Shown here piece by piece: positions 1-5,909 of a DNA stretch of 10,789 bases. The position numbers and the translations under genes are program-made. The stretch comes from JASFEQ01 sp050122535. Its GTDB lineage: Bacteria; Desulfobacterota; DSM-4660; Desulfatiglandales; HGW-15. The stretch spans positions 1 to 10,789 of the forward strand of contig JASFIT010000122.1 of NCBI GenBank assembly GCA_050122535.1, written 5' to 3'. Every line of letters begins with the position of its first letter. Within the stretch, counting starts at the first letter, position 1. The notes below the pieces were generated by a model. It was given only the letters and a program-made list of their open reading frames with translations, did not search any database and was not told where the DNA came from.

Positions 1-375
1 GATGTTGTTCAACATGAGATTCTTACGGGCAATCTCCACCGCCATCTCATTTTTGTCGATTCCCACCACCATTTCGGCTCCCAGTTTGGCCGCAGCGATC
101 ATGAGGATGCCGGTGCCGGTCCCCACATCCAAGACGTCATCTCCCTCCTTCAAGTAGGCTTCCATCATGCTTAGGCAAAGGGCCGTTGTTGGATGTGTTC
201 CCGTCCCAAACGCCATGCTTGGATCTATCCTGATGACCAACGCATTCTCTGCTGCTGAGTGGTTACCATGTGGAGGTGTCACAACAATCTTTTCACTTAC
301 CCTTAGCGGCCAGTCAAGCCGTGAGTAAGGGTTGCCTCGAAAATACTTAACCGTCTCCTCAAATGACTTTTCCAT
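1..375 (-). CDS. prmA: PrmA-like ribosomal protein L11 methyltransferase, N-terminal part (cut by window edge)
   Basis: Predicted SAM-dependent methyltransferase of the PrmA family, which methylates ribosomal protein L11 in the cytoplasm. Translation of 375 down to 1 gives about 125 residues. They include the family signature RIDPSMAFGTGTHPTT (near residues 67-82), the SAM-binding loop DVLDVGTGTGIL, and later VVGIDKNEMAVEIARKN, the acidic strand and helix of a Rossmann-like methyltransferase. The gene continues beyond position 1. The only in-frame ATG is at 375-373, and an in-frame TGA lies at 423-421. Only about 65 residues therefore precede the AFGTGTHPTT motif, whereas typical PrmA has a separate N-terminal domain of roughly 100 residues or more. 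Neither other minus frame upstream shows such a domain. This is a short-form PrmA, a related methyltransferase, or an N-terminally truncated copy. No clear Shine-Dalgarno precedes the ATG. The family call is secure; the exact L11 substrate is not. Confidence 0.85.
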   Translation of the reverse strand, partial: MEKSFEETVKYFRGNPYSRLDWPLRVSEKIVVTPPHGNHSAAENALVIRIDPSMAFGTGTHPTTALCLSMMEAYLKEGDDVLDVGTGTGILMIAAAKLGAEMVVGIDKNEMAVEIARKNLMLNNI

Positions 376-642
376 TCGCTGGGATGCCCCATTTGACAGA
401 TGCCAACAGACCCGTCCGCCTCATTCCGCTTCTTTATTCTTTTTACTACGGACCACAGCCGACAGTCAACGGACTATCAATGCTCCGATCCACCTTCAGG
501 AATATTACACAACTTACTAATTTCAGTCTTAGTACCCAAACTAGATGGTGAATTTGGGATTGCAGGTCATAAAATTGGTGTGAGACTAACAGAAGGATGT
601 TTGAGAGAATTAGATCGTTGGGGGAATCTGCTTTTTTAGTCC

Positions 643-1026
643 TCAAGCCTCCTCAATGGTATGCTTGAGGATAAACTCCTCCAGCTTAAGGGCCTGTATT
701 TGGGTAAGCTCTCCGAATTGCACAGCGCATCGCCGCATTGTCTGGGAGCCAGGAGATAATCTCTCTGGTATTTCCTGATCTGAAACGGTCTTAAACGGCA
801 GCATGTCCAGATGAAAATCATCGCCTATCAAGAAGATGTCCAGTTCAGAAGATATATCCTCCTGGCTATGTGAGACCAGGTAACGAAATGCGAGGCCCCC
901 TCGGCTGACGTCTATGATTTGGCCAATTTTGTCATAATGGGGTCTGACCGCTGCATAAGCACCCTCTTCTGCACGGAATCTCTTATGCTTCCTTCGCTCG
1001 ACCACTTCAATTCTGCTCAATAACAT
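643..1026 (-). CDS. PilZ domain protein (predicted cyclic-di-GMP binding)
   Basis: Predicted small single-domain PilZ protein of 127 residues. Such proteins bind cyclic-di-GMP and pass the signal to motility, polysaccharide or envelope targets; the partner here is unknown. Both parts of the ligand motif are visible: ERRKHKRFR near residues 10-18 supplies the RxxxR element (Arg12, Arg16), and IIDVSRGGLAF near residues 37-46 supplies D-x-S-x-x-G (Asp39, Ser41, Gly44). No signal peptide or membrane segment is seen. The frame is open to an ATG at 1074, with others at 1065 and 1032. The ATG at 1026 was chosen because a GGGGG tract sits about 6 bases before it, while none of the other three has a properly spaced ribosome binding site. 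A sigma-70-like promoter at 1109-1137 would give a leader of about 75 bases. The gene ends 267 bases before the prmA-like start, with no obvious terminator between. Confidence 0.85.
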   Translation of the reverse strand: MLLSRIEVVERRKHKRFRAEEGAYAAVRPHYDKIGQIIDVSRGGLAFRYLVSHSQEDISSELDIFLIGDDFHLDMLPFKTVSDQEIPERLSPGSQTMRRCAVQFGELTQIQALKLEEFILKHTIEEA

Positions 1027-1108
1027 TTTCATCCCCCATGAATTGGACCCGGAGAAAACCCTCATAGAAGGCATTCAACAGCGGGAAAGAAATACGCTTG
1101 ATGATTTC

Positions 1109-1137
1109 ATATTAGATTTGGAAAAGATAAATCGCAA
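1109..1137 (-). promoter_or_regulatory. Sigma-70-like promoter for the PilZ gene
   Basis: On the minus strand TTGCGA (1137-1132) and TAATAT (1114-1109) are separated by exactly 17 bases, matching the sigma-70 consensus at 4/6 and 4/6. Transcription would start near 1102. The -35 element abuts the tandem repeat at 1141-1184, which lies in an activator-binding position. Confidence 0.45.
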
Positions 1138-1140
1138 TCA

Positions 1141-1184
1141 GGGAAAACCTGATTTTTAGCTTCGAAATTCCTTATTTTTGGGTA
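1141..1184. repeat. Tandem direct repeat pair A (22-bp period), upstream of PilZ promoter
   Basis: Two related units on the plus strand, GGAAAACCTGATTTTT near 1142-1157 and GAAATTCCTTATTTTTG at 1164-1180, have a period of about 22 bases. The whole block is about 80% identical to the block at 1402-1447. It lies just upstream of the minus-strand PilZ promoter. Part of unit 1 also forms a small hairpin with the bases before it (AATCAGG 1136-1142 pairs with CCTGATT 1148-1154). A transcription-factor operator is the simplest reading. Confidence 0.5.
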
Positions 1185-1235
1185 AGGCTCAAGGGGGTTT
1201 CTGAAGGGGTGTGTTGTTTATTTGGCTCGCGCCCT

Positions 1236-1278
1236 AAAAAAGCAACTCCCGACAAAAGGTAAAATCTCCTGCCGGGAG
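1236..1278 (-). terminator. Rho-independent-type terminator of the candidate small RNA
   Basis: On the minus strand CTCCCG (1278-1273) and CGGGAG (1251-1246) pair across a 21-base loop that can itself form short AGG/CCT pairs. The stem is followed by TTGC and TTTTTT (1241-1236). The stem is short for its loop, so it is less certain than the terminator at 2073-2099. Confidence 0.45.
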
Positions 1279-1331
1279 CGGGGAGTGCATCCACGCGGGA
1301 CAACTCCAAGACCTAGAAATAAGAAGAGATT
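1236..1331 (-). ncRNA. Candidate small RNA of about 95 nt with own promoter and terminator
   Basis: A near-consensus minus-strand promoter (1338-1366) predicts a start near 1331. About 95 bases later a stem CTCCCG/CGGGAG is followed by TTGC and six T residues (1241-1236). Between them there is no open frame of useful length and no recognisable tRNA, so a short untranslated RNA is the natural reading. The RNA carries four GGA triplets in short order (TTGGAGTT, GTGGATGC, CAGGAGAT, CGGGAGTT). GGA in loops is what CsrA/RsmA proteins bind, but four copies is weak evidence of that role. It matches no RNA family I can name. The tandem repeat at 1402-1447 lies about 70-115 bases upstream of its start. 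Confidence 0.45.
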
Positions 1332-1337
1332 AATGTA

Positions 1338-1366
1338 ATTATACAAGGGATTTACGAAAAAGTCAA
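1338..1366 (-). promoter_or_regulatory. Near-consensus sigma-70 promoter driving the candidate small RNA
   Basis: On the minus strand TTGACT (1366-1361, 5/6) and TATAAT (1343-1338, 6/6) are separated by exactly 17 bases. It is the best sigma-70 match seen in the window. It points away from any nearby conventional gene start: the next convincing start downstream is the PilZ gene, which has its own promoter. Confidence 0.6.
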
Positions 1367-1379
1367 GTATTTTAAATAA

Positions 1380-1700
1380 TTTATAAAGAAACCAGCCCAT
1401 AGAAATTCCTGATTTTTTGGCTTGGAAATCCCCTGTTTTTTGTTAAGTCCTTGATATTCCATGCTAAGACCTGCGCTTTCACGTAGTGTCATCAGGAAAA
1501 TAATTTCTGAGGGGCGGAAAGGGGCCCGATCCACATCTTCAACAATGCCCGCAAGAGTCGATTTTCCGGTGCCTTGAAAGAGGCGCCTGAGGCAGGCAAT
1601 CAAGTATTGGCAGGCTGGAGAAGCTCTGACCGCAGTGTGGCGGCTGAGATAAGAGGCCACGTTGGAGCCTAGGTCAAAATCTGCAGAATCAGGCACTCAA
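1380..1700. other. Stretch without a recognised gene
   Basis: Apart from repeat pair B this stretch holds no gene I can support. A minus-strand frame of 114 codons runs from 1696 to 1352, but it starts with GTG without a well-spaced ribosome binding site, shows no family resemblance, and its C-terminal third is made of repeat pair B and promoter sequence. It contains a P-loop-like string (GTGKST) that could be chance or the relic of a decayed ATPase gene. Confidence 0.4.
1402..1447. repeat. Tandem direct repeat pair B, upstream of the small RNA promoter
   Basis: Units GAAATTCCTGATTTTTT (1402-1418) and GAAATCCCCTGTTTTTT (1425-1441) are repeated with a period of 23-24 bases. Unit 1 matches the second unit of pair A (1164-1180) at 15 of 17 positions. 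The block sits upstream of the minus-strand promoter at 1338-1366, roughly -70 to -115 from its start. A single partial copy, AACCTGATTTAT, occurs near 1916-1927. Confidence 0.5.
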
Positions 1701-1731
1701 ATGCGAACCCTGAAGGAAGAGGCTTTTTCAT

Positions 1732-1818
1732 TTACGTAATATAATATAAAAGCAGTGCGGTTGCGATGCTCAGCAGAATCGCCAGGCAACAATATGCGAT
1801 GATCCATTTTCTGACCAT
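1732..1818 (-). CDS. Predicted 28-residue single-span membrane peptide
   Basis: A short frame reads M-V-R-K-W followed by an uninterrupted hydrophobic stretch (about residues 6-27, rich in Ile, Leu, Ala and Tyr, with a Cys-Cys pair at 10-11) and then TAA. Two basic residues at the start and a hydrophobic helix of about 22 residues predict an inner-membrane peptide with N-in topology. It has one of the best translation signals in the window: GAAGAGGGG ends five bases before the ATG, inside a purine-rich leader. A -24/-12 promoter (1891-1907) would start transcription near 1880, leaving a leader of about 60 bases. Size and hydrophobicity resemble small membrane regulators of larger complexes or type I toxins, but I recognise no family and see no antisense RNA. 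A 77-codon frame overlapping it on the same strand (1930-1697) lacks comparable signals. Confidence 0.5.
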   Translation of the reverse strand: MVRKWIIAYCCLAILLSIATALLLYYIT

Positions 1819-1890
1819 CCGATCCCCTCTTCACCTCACCTTCAATGATTTTGGCCAAAGGTGAAGCACAAATCCCCTGCATTCTTTTAG

Positions 1891-1907
1891 AGCAAAAATG
1901 ATACCAG
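1891..1907 (-). promoter_or_regulatory. Sigma-54-like (-24/-12) promoter for the 28-residue peptide
   Basis: The minus-strand sequence CTGGTATCATTTTTGCT has the invariant GG and GC separated by exactly 10 bases and a TTGCT -12 element. Deviations from the TGGCACG half are three transitions or transversions. The predicted start is near 1880. Dyad repeats centred near 1988 and 2009 lie 108 and 129 bases upstream. Confidence 0.45.
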
Positions 1908-1976
1908 GAAAGCACAACCTGATTTATCATTAATTTTCAACTACCTATATCTGGCTGCCGTAACCCTGTTCCAAAC

Positions 1977-2029
1977 AGATGCACATGGAAATGTGCAGGG
2001 TTCACAGATTTCTGTGCATCTTTGAACCC
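1977..2029. promoter_or_regulatory. Cluster of nested dyads, possible activator sites or RNA switch
   Basis: Three dyads crowd into about 50 bases. TGCACAT-GGAA-ATGTGCA (1980-1997) and CACAGA-TT-TCTGTG (2003-2016) are perfect, and GGGTTC (1998-2003) pairs with GAACCC (2024-2029). An alternative perfect 9-bp pairing joins AGATGCACA (1977-1985) to TGTGCATCT (2013-2021) and excludes the first two. As DNA, the sequence TGCAC-N8-GTGCA resembles NtrC-type sites (TGCAC-N7-GTGCA in enterics), and the position fits an enhancer for the promoter at 1891-1907. As RNA, mutually exclusive folds would suit an attenuator, but no transcript is known. Confidence 0.4.
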
Positions 2030-2072
2030 ATGGTCATACCAAAAATTGACAGGAGACAAAAACCAGCTAGGC

Positions 2073-2099
2073 AAAAAAAGCAGGGCCGGGCTGGCCCTG
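2073..2099 (-). terminator. Strong rho-independent terminator (minus strand)
   Basis: A perfect 7-bp GC-rich stem, CAGGGCC/GGCCCTG with a 5-base loop (2081-2099), is followed on the minus strand by seven T residues (2079-2073). On the plus strand no T tract follows, so it ends minus-strand transcription only. Confidence 0.75.
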
Positions 2100-2278
2100 A
2101 CTGGAGGCTATCAGATCAAAAAAGCATTGGCGCTTGATCACGTGGCCTGGTTGTACAGGATGAACCACATCCCACATCTCCCACATCCGATGGAGCCAGA
2201 CCTTCAACGCCCATCGTGAGGTCCCCAGAAACAAAAAAAGGATAGGCCACGCCAACTAGTCCCTGTTTTTAAAGAATT
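2073..2278 (-). ncRNA. Candidate structured small RNA of about 205 nt
   Basis: A minus-strand transcript is implied by a perfect -10 hexamer at 2290-2285 and a strong terminator ending at 2073. Within it, TTGGCG followed at once by TGGCC (2255-2245) can pair with GGCCA (2147-2143) and CGCCAA (2132-2127), making an 11-bp long-range helix with one 10-base bulge. Enclosed by it is a hairpin GGATG-TGGTT-CATCC. This arrangement suggests a folded RNA rather than a message. The one frame over the region (2255-2067, 62 codons) runs through the terminator and resembles no protein. It is in the size range of 6S RNA, but I cannot match it to that or any other family. It could instead be a processed 3' region of the upstream small membrane protein gene. 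Confidence 0.35.
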
Positions 2279-2284
2279 TTGGCA

Positions 2285-2290
2285 ATTATA
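2285..2290 (-). promoter_or_regulatory. Perfect -10 hexamer upstream of the candidate 205-nt RNA
   Basis: TATAAT on the minus strand, read at 2290-2285. The -35 region 17 bases upstream (TCAAAA, or GTCAAA at 18 bases) matches the consensus poorly, so any promoter here is either weak or activator-dependent. Confidence 0.3.
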
Positions 2291-2430
2291 CCGATGGACT
2301 TTGGTGTTTTTGACCTATCCGGGTATCCCTTTATCACGGTAGCCAGGAAAAGGGAAGAAAAATCTGGTTATGACAAAAAAAATTTTATGCCCGTATGAAA
2401 ACTCTAGGTGGAGTCCCAAAATCCTGGGTG

Positions 2431-2655
2431 TTACAAATCCTTTCCCCTGCCCTTGTGCACGGCAACTCCCTCCTCTTCTGTTATCTTACGCCTGGTACTC
2501 GGATCTTCAGTTGCTCTGAGGAAGAACCAAAAAACAATGCTCATGATATAGCCAACCACATAGAGTCCCGCTGCAGCCAGGAGGATCATCAAGCCCAGCT
2601 TAACAAACATGGGCTGTAAAGAGGCCCACGAATAGAAAGCTTTCAACAAATCCAT
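2431..2655 (-). CDS. Small membrane protein, function unknown
   Basis: A 74-residue frame predicted to sit in the inner membrane. Residues 1-15 are amphipathic. Residues about 16-46 (MFVKLGLMILLAAAGLYVVG and on through IMSIVFWFF) form one long or two short membrane spans. The tail is charged (RATEDPSTRRKITEEEG) and presumably cytoplasmic. It lies 42 bases downstream of the ald stop codon in the same direction and may be cotranscribed with it. The ATG at 2655 has only a weak ribosome binding site (GAG nine bases upstream). A second ATG at codon 16 would remove the first 15 residues. I recognise no family. The clean hydrophobic-then-charged layout and the position in a gene-like gap support it as real. 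Confidence 0.6.
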   Translation of the reverse strand: MDLLKAFYSWASLQPMFVKLGLMILLAAAGLYVVGYIMSIVFWFFLRATEDPSTRRKITEEEGVAVHKGRGKDL

Positions 2656-2697
2656 CGGTAGTTCTCAACCCTGCCTCAATCTAGCCGCTCATCTCTC

Positions 2698-3810
2698 TCA
2701 CGAGACGATTGAATCAAGAGGCGTGTATTCGAGCTCAAAGGTCTCTGCTACAGCACCATACGTGGTTTTTCCCAGATAGGTGTTTACACCCTTCCCCAGC
2801 GCGTCATCTTCTCGGATGGCAGGGAGTATGCCATGATCCGCCAGCTTCATGAGGTACGGGAGTGTGGCATTGGAAAGGGCATAGGTGCTGGTGCGTGGAA
2901 CAGCCCCTGGCATGTTCGTCACCCCATAATGAACGATGCCTTCCTCAAGGTATACCGGATCAGAGTGGGTGGAAGGACGAATCGTTTCAATGCATCCCCC
3001 TTGATCCACGGACACATCCACAACCACGCTTCCCGCTTCCATCCTTCCCACCATGGCCCTGGTAACCAGGCGCGGTGCCTTGGCGCCCTTAACAAGCACC
3101 GCACCAATAAGTAAATCCGCCCATTTGACCCCTTCCGCAATGGTTAAAGGATTTGCGCTAAGGGTCGTGAGCCGACCGCGCATGACCTGCTCCAAATATC
3201 GAAGGCGGTCTGTGTTGATGTCCAGAATCATCACGTTGGCACCCATCCCCAGGGCAATCTGCGTCGCATTGGTTCCAACGACGCCTGCTCCGATGATCGT
3301 CACATCAGCGGGGCGGACACCCGGAACACCGCCCAGAAGCTTTCCCCGACCCCCATGCGTCTTCTCCAAATATTGGGCGCCCACCTGGACGGCCATGCGC
3401 CCTGCAATTTCGCTCATGGGGGTAAGCAGGGGCAGGCTTCCATCAGGACATTCGACCGTTTCATAGGCAATCCCGATAACACCGCGTTCCAGCATTTCAA
3501 GGGTCAGTTCCTTTTCGGCAGCAAGATGAAGATACGTGAACAGGCCCAATCCAGGACGCAGAAATCCATACTCGGACGGTTGAGGTTCTTTGACCTTGGC
3601 CACAAGATCTGCTCCCCAAGCCTCTTCGGCCGTGGGCACCAGTCGAGCGCCGCCCCATGTATAATTATCATTCCTAAAGCCGCTTCCTGCTCCTGCATCT
3701 TCCTCCACCAAGACCTCATGCCCAGATGCCACAAGCTGTTTGACCCCACCCGGCGTAATTGCGACCCGGTACTCGTCCTCTTTTATCTCTTTTGGCAATC
3801 CTATAATCAT
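2698..3810 (-). CDS. ald: Alanine dehydrogenase (EC 1.4.1.1)
   Basis: Cytoplasmic NAD-dependent enzyme converting L-alanine, NAD+ and water to pyruvate, ammonia and NADH, reversibly; it links alanine use or nitrogen assimilation to pyruvate. The 370-residue length is normal for the family. It begins MIIGLPKEIKEDEYRVAITP with substrate-binding Arg15. Lys74 (in KVKEP), His95 (in YLHLA) and Asp269 (in VDVSVDQGG) fall where the family's substrate-binding lysine and catalytic His and Asp lie. The dinucleotide loop GAGVVG is at 174-179, followed by an acidic Asp after ANVMIL that suits NAD rather than NADP. TNMPGAVPRTST near 313-324 is another family signature. The ATG at 3810 is preceded by AAGGCGGG about seven bases upstream. 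The enzyme looks intact. It lies between the NERD helicase (upstream, same strand, 154-base gap) and the small membrane protein gene. Confidence 0.96.
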   Translation of the reverse strand: MIIGLPKEIKEDEYRVAITPGGVKQLVASGHEVLVEEDAGAGSGFRNDNYTWGGARLVPTAEEAWGADLVAKVKEPQPSEYGFLRPGLGLFTYLHLAAEKELTLEMLERGVIGIAYETVECPDGSLPLLTPMSEIAGRMAVQVGAQYLEKTHGGRGKLLGGVPGVRPADVTIIGAGVVGTNATQIALGMGANVMILDINTDRLRYLEQVMRGRLTTLSANPLTIAEGVKWADLLIGAVLVKGAKAPRLVTRAMVGRMEAGSVVVDVSVDQGGCIETIRPSTHSDPVYLEEGIVHYGVTNMPGAVPRTSTYALSNATLPYLMKLADHGILPAIREDDALGKGVNTYLGKTTYGAVAETFELEYTPLDSIVS

Positions 3811-3891
3811 AGTTGATCCCGCCTTTGTACTTACTGAAATGATTTTGTTCTTTGCGTTGACGAATGACCTAATTTTCGGTTTCGTCTGTAT

Positions 3892-3920
3892 ATTTTACGC
3901 CAGTCGCAGAAATATTGGAA
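3892..3920 (-). promoter_or_regulatory. Possible sigma-70 promoter for ald
   Basis: In the gap before ald, minus-strand TTCCAA (3920-3915) and TAAAAT (3897-3892) are spaced by 17 bases; matches are 3/6 and 5/6. The start would be near 3885, giving a leader of about 75 bases. Confidence 0.3.
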
Positions 3921-3964
3921 GGTATGTGCAGGAAAAGAAATTGGGATGGTGATTAGAATGGCAT

Positions 3965-5824
3965 TTATTTCTTGAAGCAGCCCTTCATTCGCTTTATGAA
4001 TTCCGTTTCTCTCACGTATGGAATAACCAGTCGGTATTTGGCCCGGGTCATGGCCACGTAGATGAGATTGGTCAGGTAGGCTCGTGTTAATTGGGTAGGC
4101 TGGATTCGATCCACACCGACTAAATAAACAAGATCAAAATCAAGGCCCTTGGAGCTGTGAATACTTATGAGTGAGACACGGTCAGTGGTGACGTCATACA
4201 TCTCCTTGGCCCTCACATCCTGCGAAACCCATGTGGTGGGAATACCGGAAGCTTCCAATTTCTTGCGAACTCGCATGGGCAACGCCCTATTGTCATAGGC
4301 AAACCGATCCAGGCCATAGACCTTGTCATCATAAATGACGGCCGCCTCTGATCTCTTGAACTCCCCTTGACCCAAGCACGCAGAAAGATCGTTAATAAGA
4401 AAGTCCTCTACCTCGTCATAATCTGCAAGCTGCCGCAATTCTGGCAACTCTCCATGCAAGGCGTACGCATCCGGAAGAAGGGCAAGTTGCTTCTCAAGTC
4501 TTTCTGTTTCACCAATAAAACGCTGGGTGAAACCAAAGATCTCAGCTGTGTTCCGATATACTTTGCCCAGGTAGCTTGTCCTACCCACCGCCTGTATACC
4601 CAAGGACTTCCACGGGCCCCTTCGGCTGTACAGGTCCTGATACGAATCCAGGGCTATGACCAGATCTCCGCCTGACCGAAGCATCCCCAGCAATGTCTTC
4701 AGCATCTCATTGCTGAAATCCTGCCCCTCATCGATGAGGATGGCATCGAAGTGAGCAAGAGGGCCCTCTGCATTCGAGACCTTCGAGATGCTTTCCTCCA
4801 CAACCATCTCGTAGTACTCGTTGTCCTCATTCTCATACTGGACCGGTTCTCCCAGAATTTGAGAACAAAGCTCGTAGAAGTGCGAAACTTGGATCCCCCC
4901 ATGGCCCACACCGATACCTTTCTCCTGGATGAGCCTTTTCAGATAGCTCACGAGTGCGATGTTATAACAGACCAGGAGGATATTGTTCTTCTGGGGATGA
5001 TATTGGTGAATATGACAACATCGATGGACCAAGACCAGGGTCTTGCCGCTGCCCGGCGGTCCTTTGATGATCTGGTGTCCGGACTTTAGACGCTTGGCCA
5101 ACCTTGCCTGTGCCTCATCAAGGGCCTGAACCTCTCTCTGGAACCTGCTCTTTCCTGTGCCCTTGCGAAGCGGCAGCCTGATTTGGGACTCATGCCAGAT
5201 TAAGGAACTGAGTGTCTCAATTTCTTTTGGCGTGAGCCCTGTGTACCGGAATGGAAAGGCCTCTGAAATCCTCTCTTTGAACTTTCCTCCCGATTCATCA
5301 CACAGGATCTCTCCGTCCGCAGCGAGATCCTCCTTCAACATGGCCCGCTCAATTGGGATGAACCACTGAAGACCCCTGTCGAAAAACGCGTCACGGCCCA
5401 TTCTGGGAAAGATGACCATCCTTCCTATGGGAATCCTTGACCCTCCCGCATGTGAGCCCGTGTCAGCCACAAATTCCGGAACATCTTTTAACATCTCCAT
5501 CAGGGCATTCACGTATCCTTTGGCCTGTTTGTCTGGGCTCCTCTTTTTCCTTATCTTCTCTTTAACTCTGATTTTGAATTCGTCAGGCGTGTAGGAGATA
5601 ATTTGTTGGCTGGACCAGTCTTTTACTTCGAGGACCAGGAGCCCAAGGGTCTTGCAGAAAAGCACAAAGTCGGGCTCTTTCCCTTTAGCGCCGATTGGAG
5701 GCTCGTACCAGCAGATAAAATCCTTGTCAGGCCTCGCCGCCTCCTTCAGAAATCGAAAGACCTTCTTTTCACCCTCGGTGGCATGCGCGTGACCCTCAAT
5801 ATGTTCAGGATGCATTCTTGCCAT
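3965..5824 (-). CDS. NERD-domain nuclease fused to UvrD/Rep-type superfamily 1 helicase
   Basis: A 619-residue cytoplasmic protein with two parts. The N-terminal part is a NERD (nuclease-related) domain, about residues 12-120: GEKKVF, then EPDFVLFCKTLGLLVLEVKDW with Asp52, Glu66 and Lys68 forming the D...E-x-K nuclease core. The rest is a superfamily 1 helicase core: Walker A GPPGSGKT at 255-262, Walker B ILIDEGQDF at 362-370, a motif III-like ALDSYQDLY near 391-399, VYRNTAE near 422-428 with the arginine of motif IV, motif V HSSKGLDFD near 556-564, and motif VI NLIYVAMTRAKYRLVI near 586-601. All core motifs are present, so the protein should be active on DNA in repair or processing, or in defence. 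The frame is open to a TTG at 5830; the ATG at 5824 is preferred, and a further ATG is at 5815. No good ribosome binding site precedes any of them. It stands alone, with no recognised defence partner. Confidence 0.9.
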   Translation of the reverse strand: MARMHPEHIEGHAHATEGEKKVFRFLKEAARPDKDFICWYEPPIGAKGKEPDFVLFCKTLGLLVLEVKDWSSQQIISYTPDEFKIRVKEKIRKKRSPDKQAKGYVNALMEMLKDVPEFVADTGSHAGGSRIPIGRMVIFPRMGRDAFFDRGLQWFIPIERAMLKEDLAADGEILCDESGGKFKERISEAFPFRYTGLTPKEIETLSSLIWHESQIRLPLRKGTGKSRFQREVQALDEAQARLAKRLKSGHQIIKGPPGSGKTLVLVHRCCHIHQYHPQKNNILLVCYNIALVSYLKRLIQEKGIGVGHGGIQVSHFYELCSQILGEPVQYENEDNEYYEMVVEESISKVSNAEGPLAHFDAILIDEGQDFSNEMLKTLLGMLRSGGDLVIALDSYQDLYSRRGPWKSLGIQAVGRTSYLGKVYRNTAEIFGFTQRFIGETERLEKQLALLPDAYALHGELPELRQLADYDEVEDFLINDLSACLGQGEFKRSEAAVIYDDKVYGLDRFAYDNRALPMRVRKKLEASGIPTTWVSQDVRAKEMYDVTTDRVSLISIHSSKGLDFDLVYLVGVDRIQPTQLTRAYLTNLIYVAMTRAKYRLVIPYVRETEFIKRMKGCFKK

Positions 5825-5909
5825 GACCAAAGACCCAAAACAAAGCAGACTTTTTCAAATATAGACAGGCTGTTACCCAGACAGAATTATCAATTCGCAC
5901 CAAGTTTCA

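Noticed and set aside
446..646. 66-codon minus-strand frame upstream of the prmA-like gene, tested as a possible missing PrmA N-terminus
   Set aside because: No PrmA resemblance and no ribosome binding site; it ends before joining the methyltransferase frame.
1352..1696. 114-codon minus-strand frame containing a P-loop-like GTGKST
   Set aside because: GTG start without a well-spaced ribosome binding site, no recognisable family, and its C-terminal third consists of repeat pair B and promoter sequence.
1697..1930. 77-codon minus-strand frame overlapping the 28-residue peptide
   Set aside because: Poor start context, and it overlaps the better-supported peptide in another frame; no domain-like features.
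2067..2255. 62-codon minus-strand frame over the candidate 205-nt RNA
   Set aside because: It reads through the strong terminator stem and T tract and has no protein-like pattern.
2833..3816. Several plus-strand frames opposite ald
   Set aside because: Shadows of a well-supported gene on the other strand.
3965..5824. A multi-gene defence system centred on the NERD helicase
   Set aside because: Neighbours are metabolic or wall genes; a single nuclease-helicase is not enough to claim a system.
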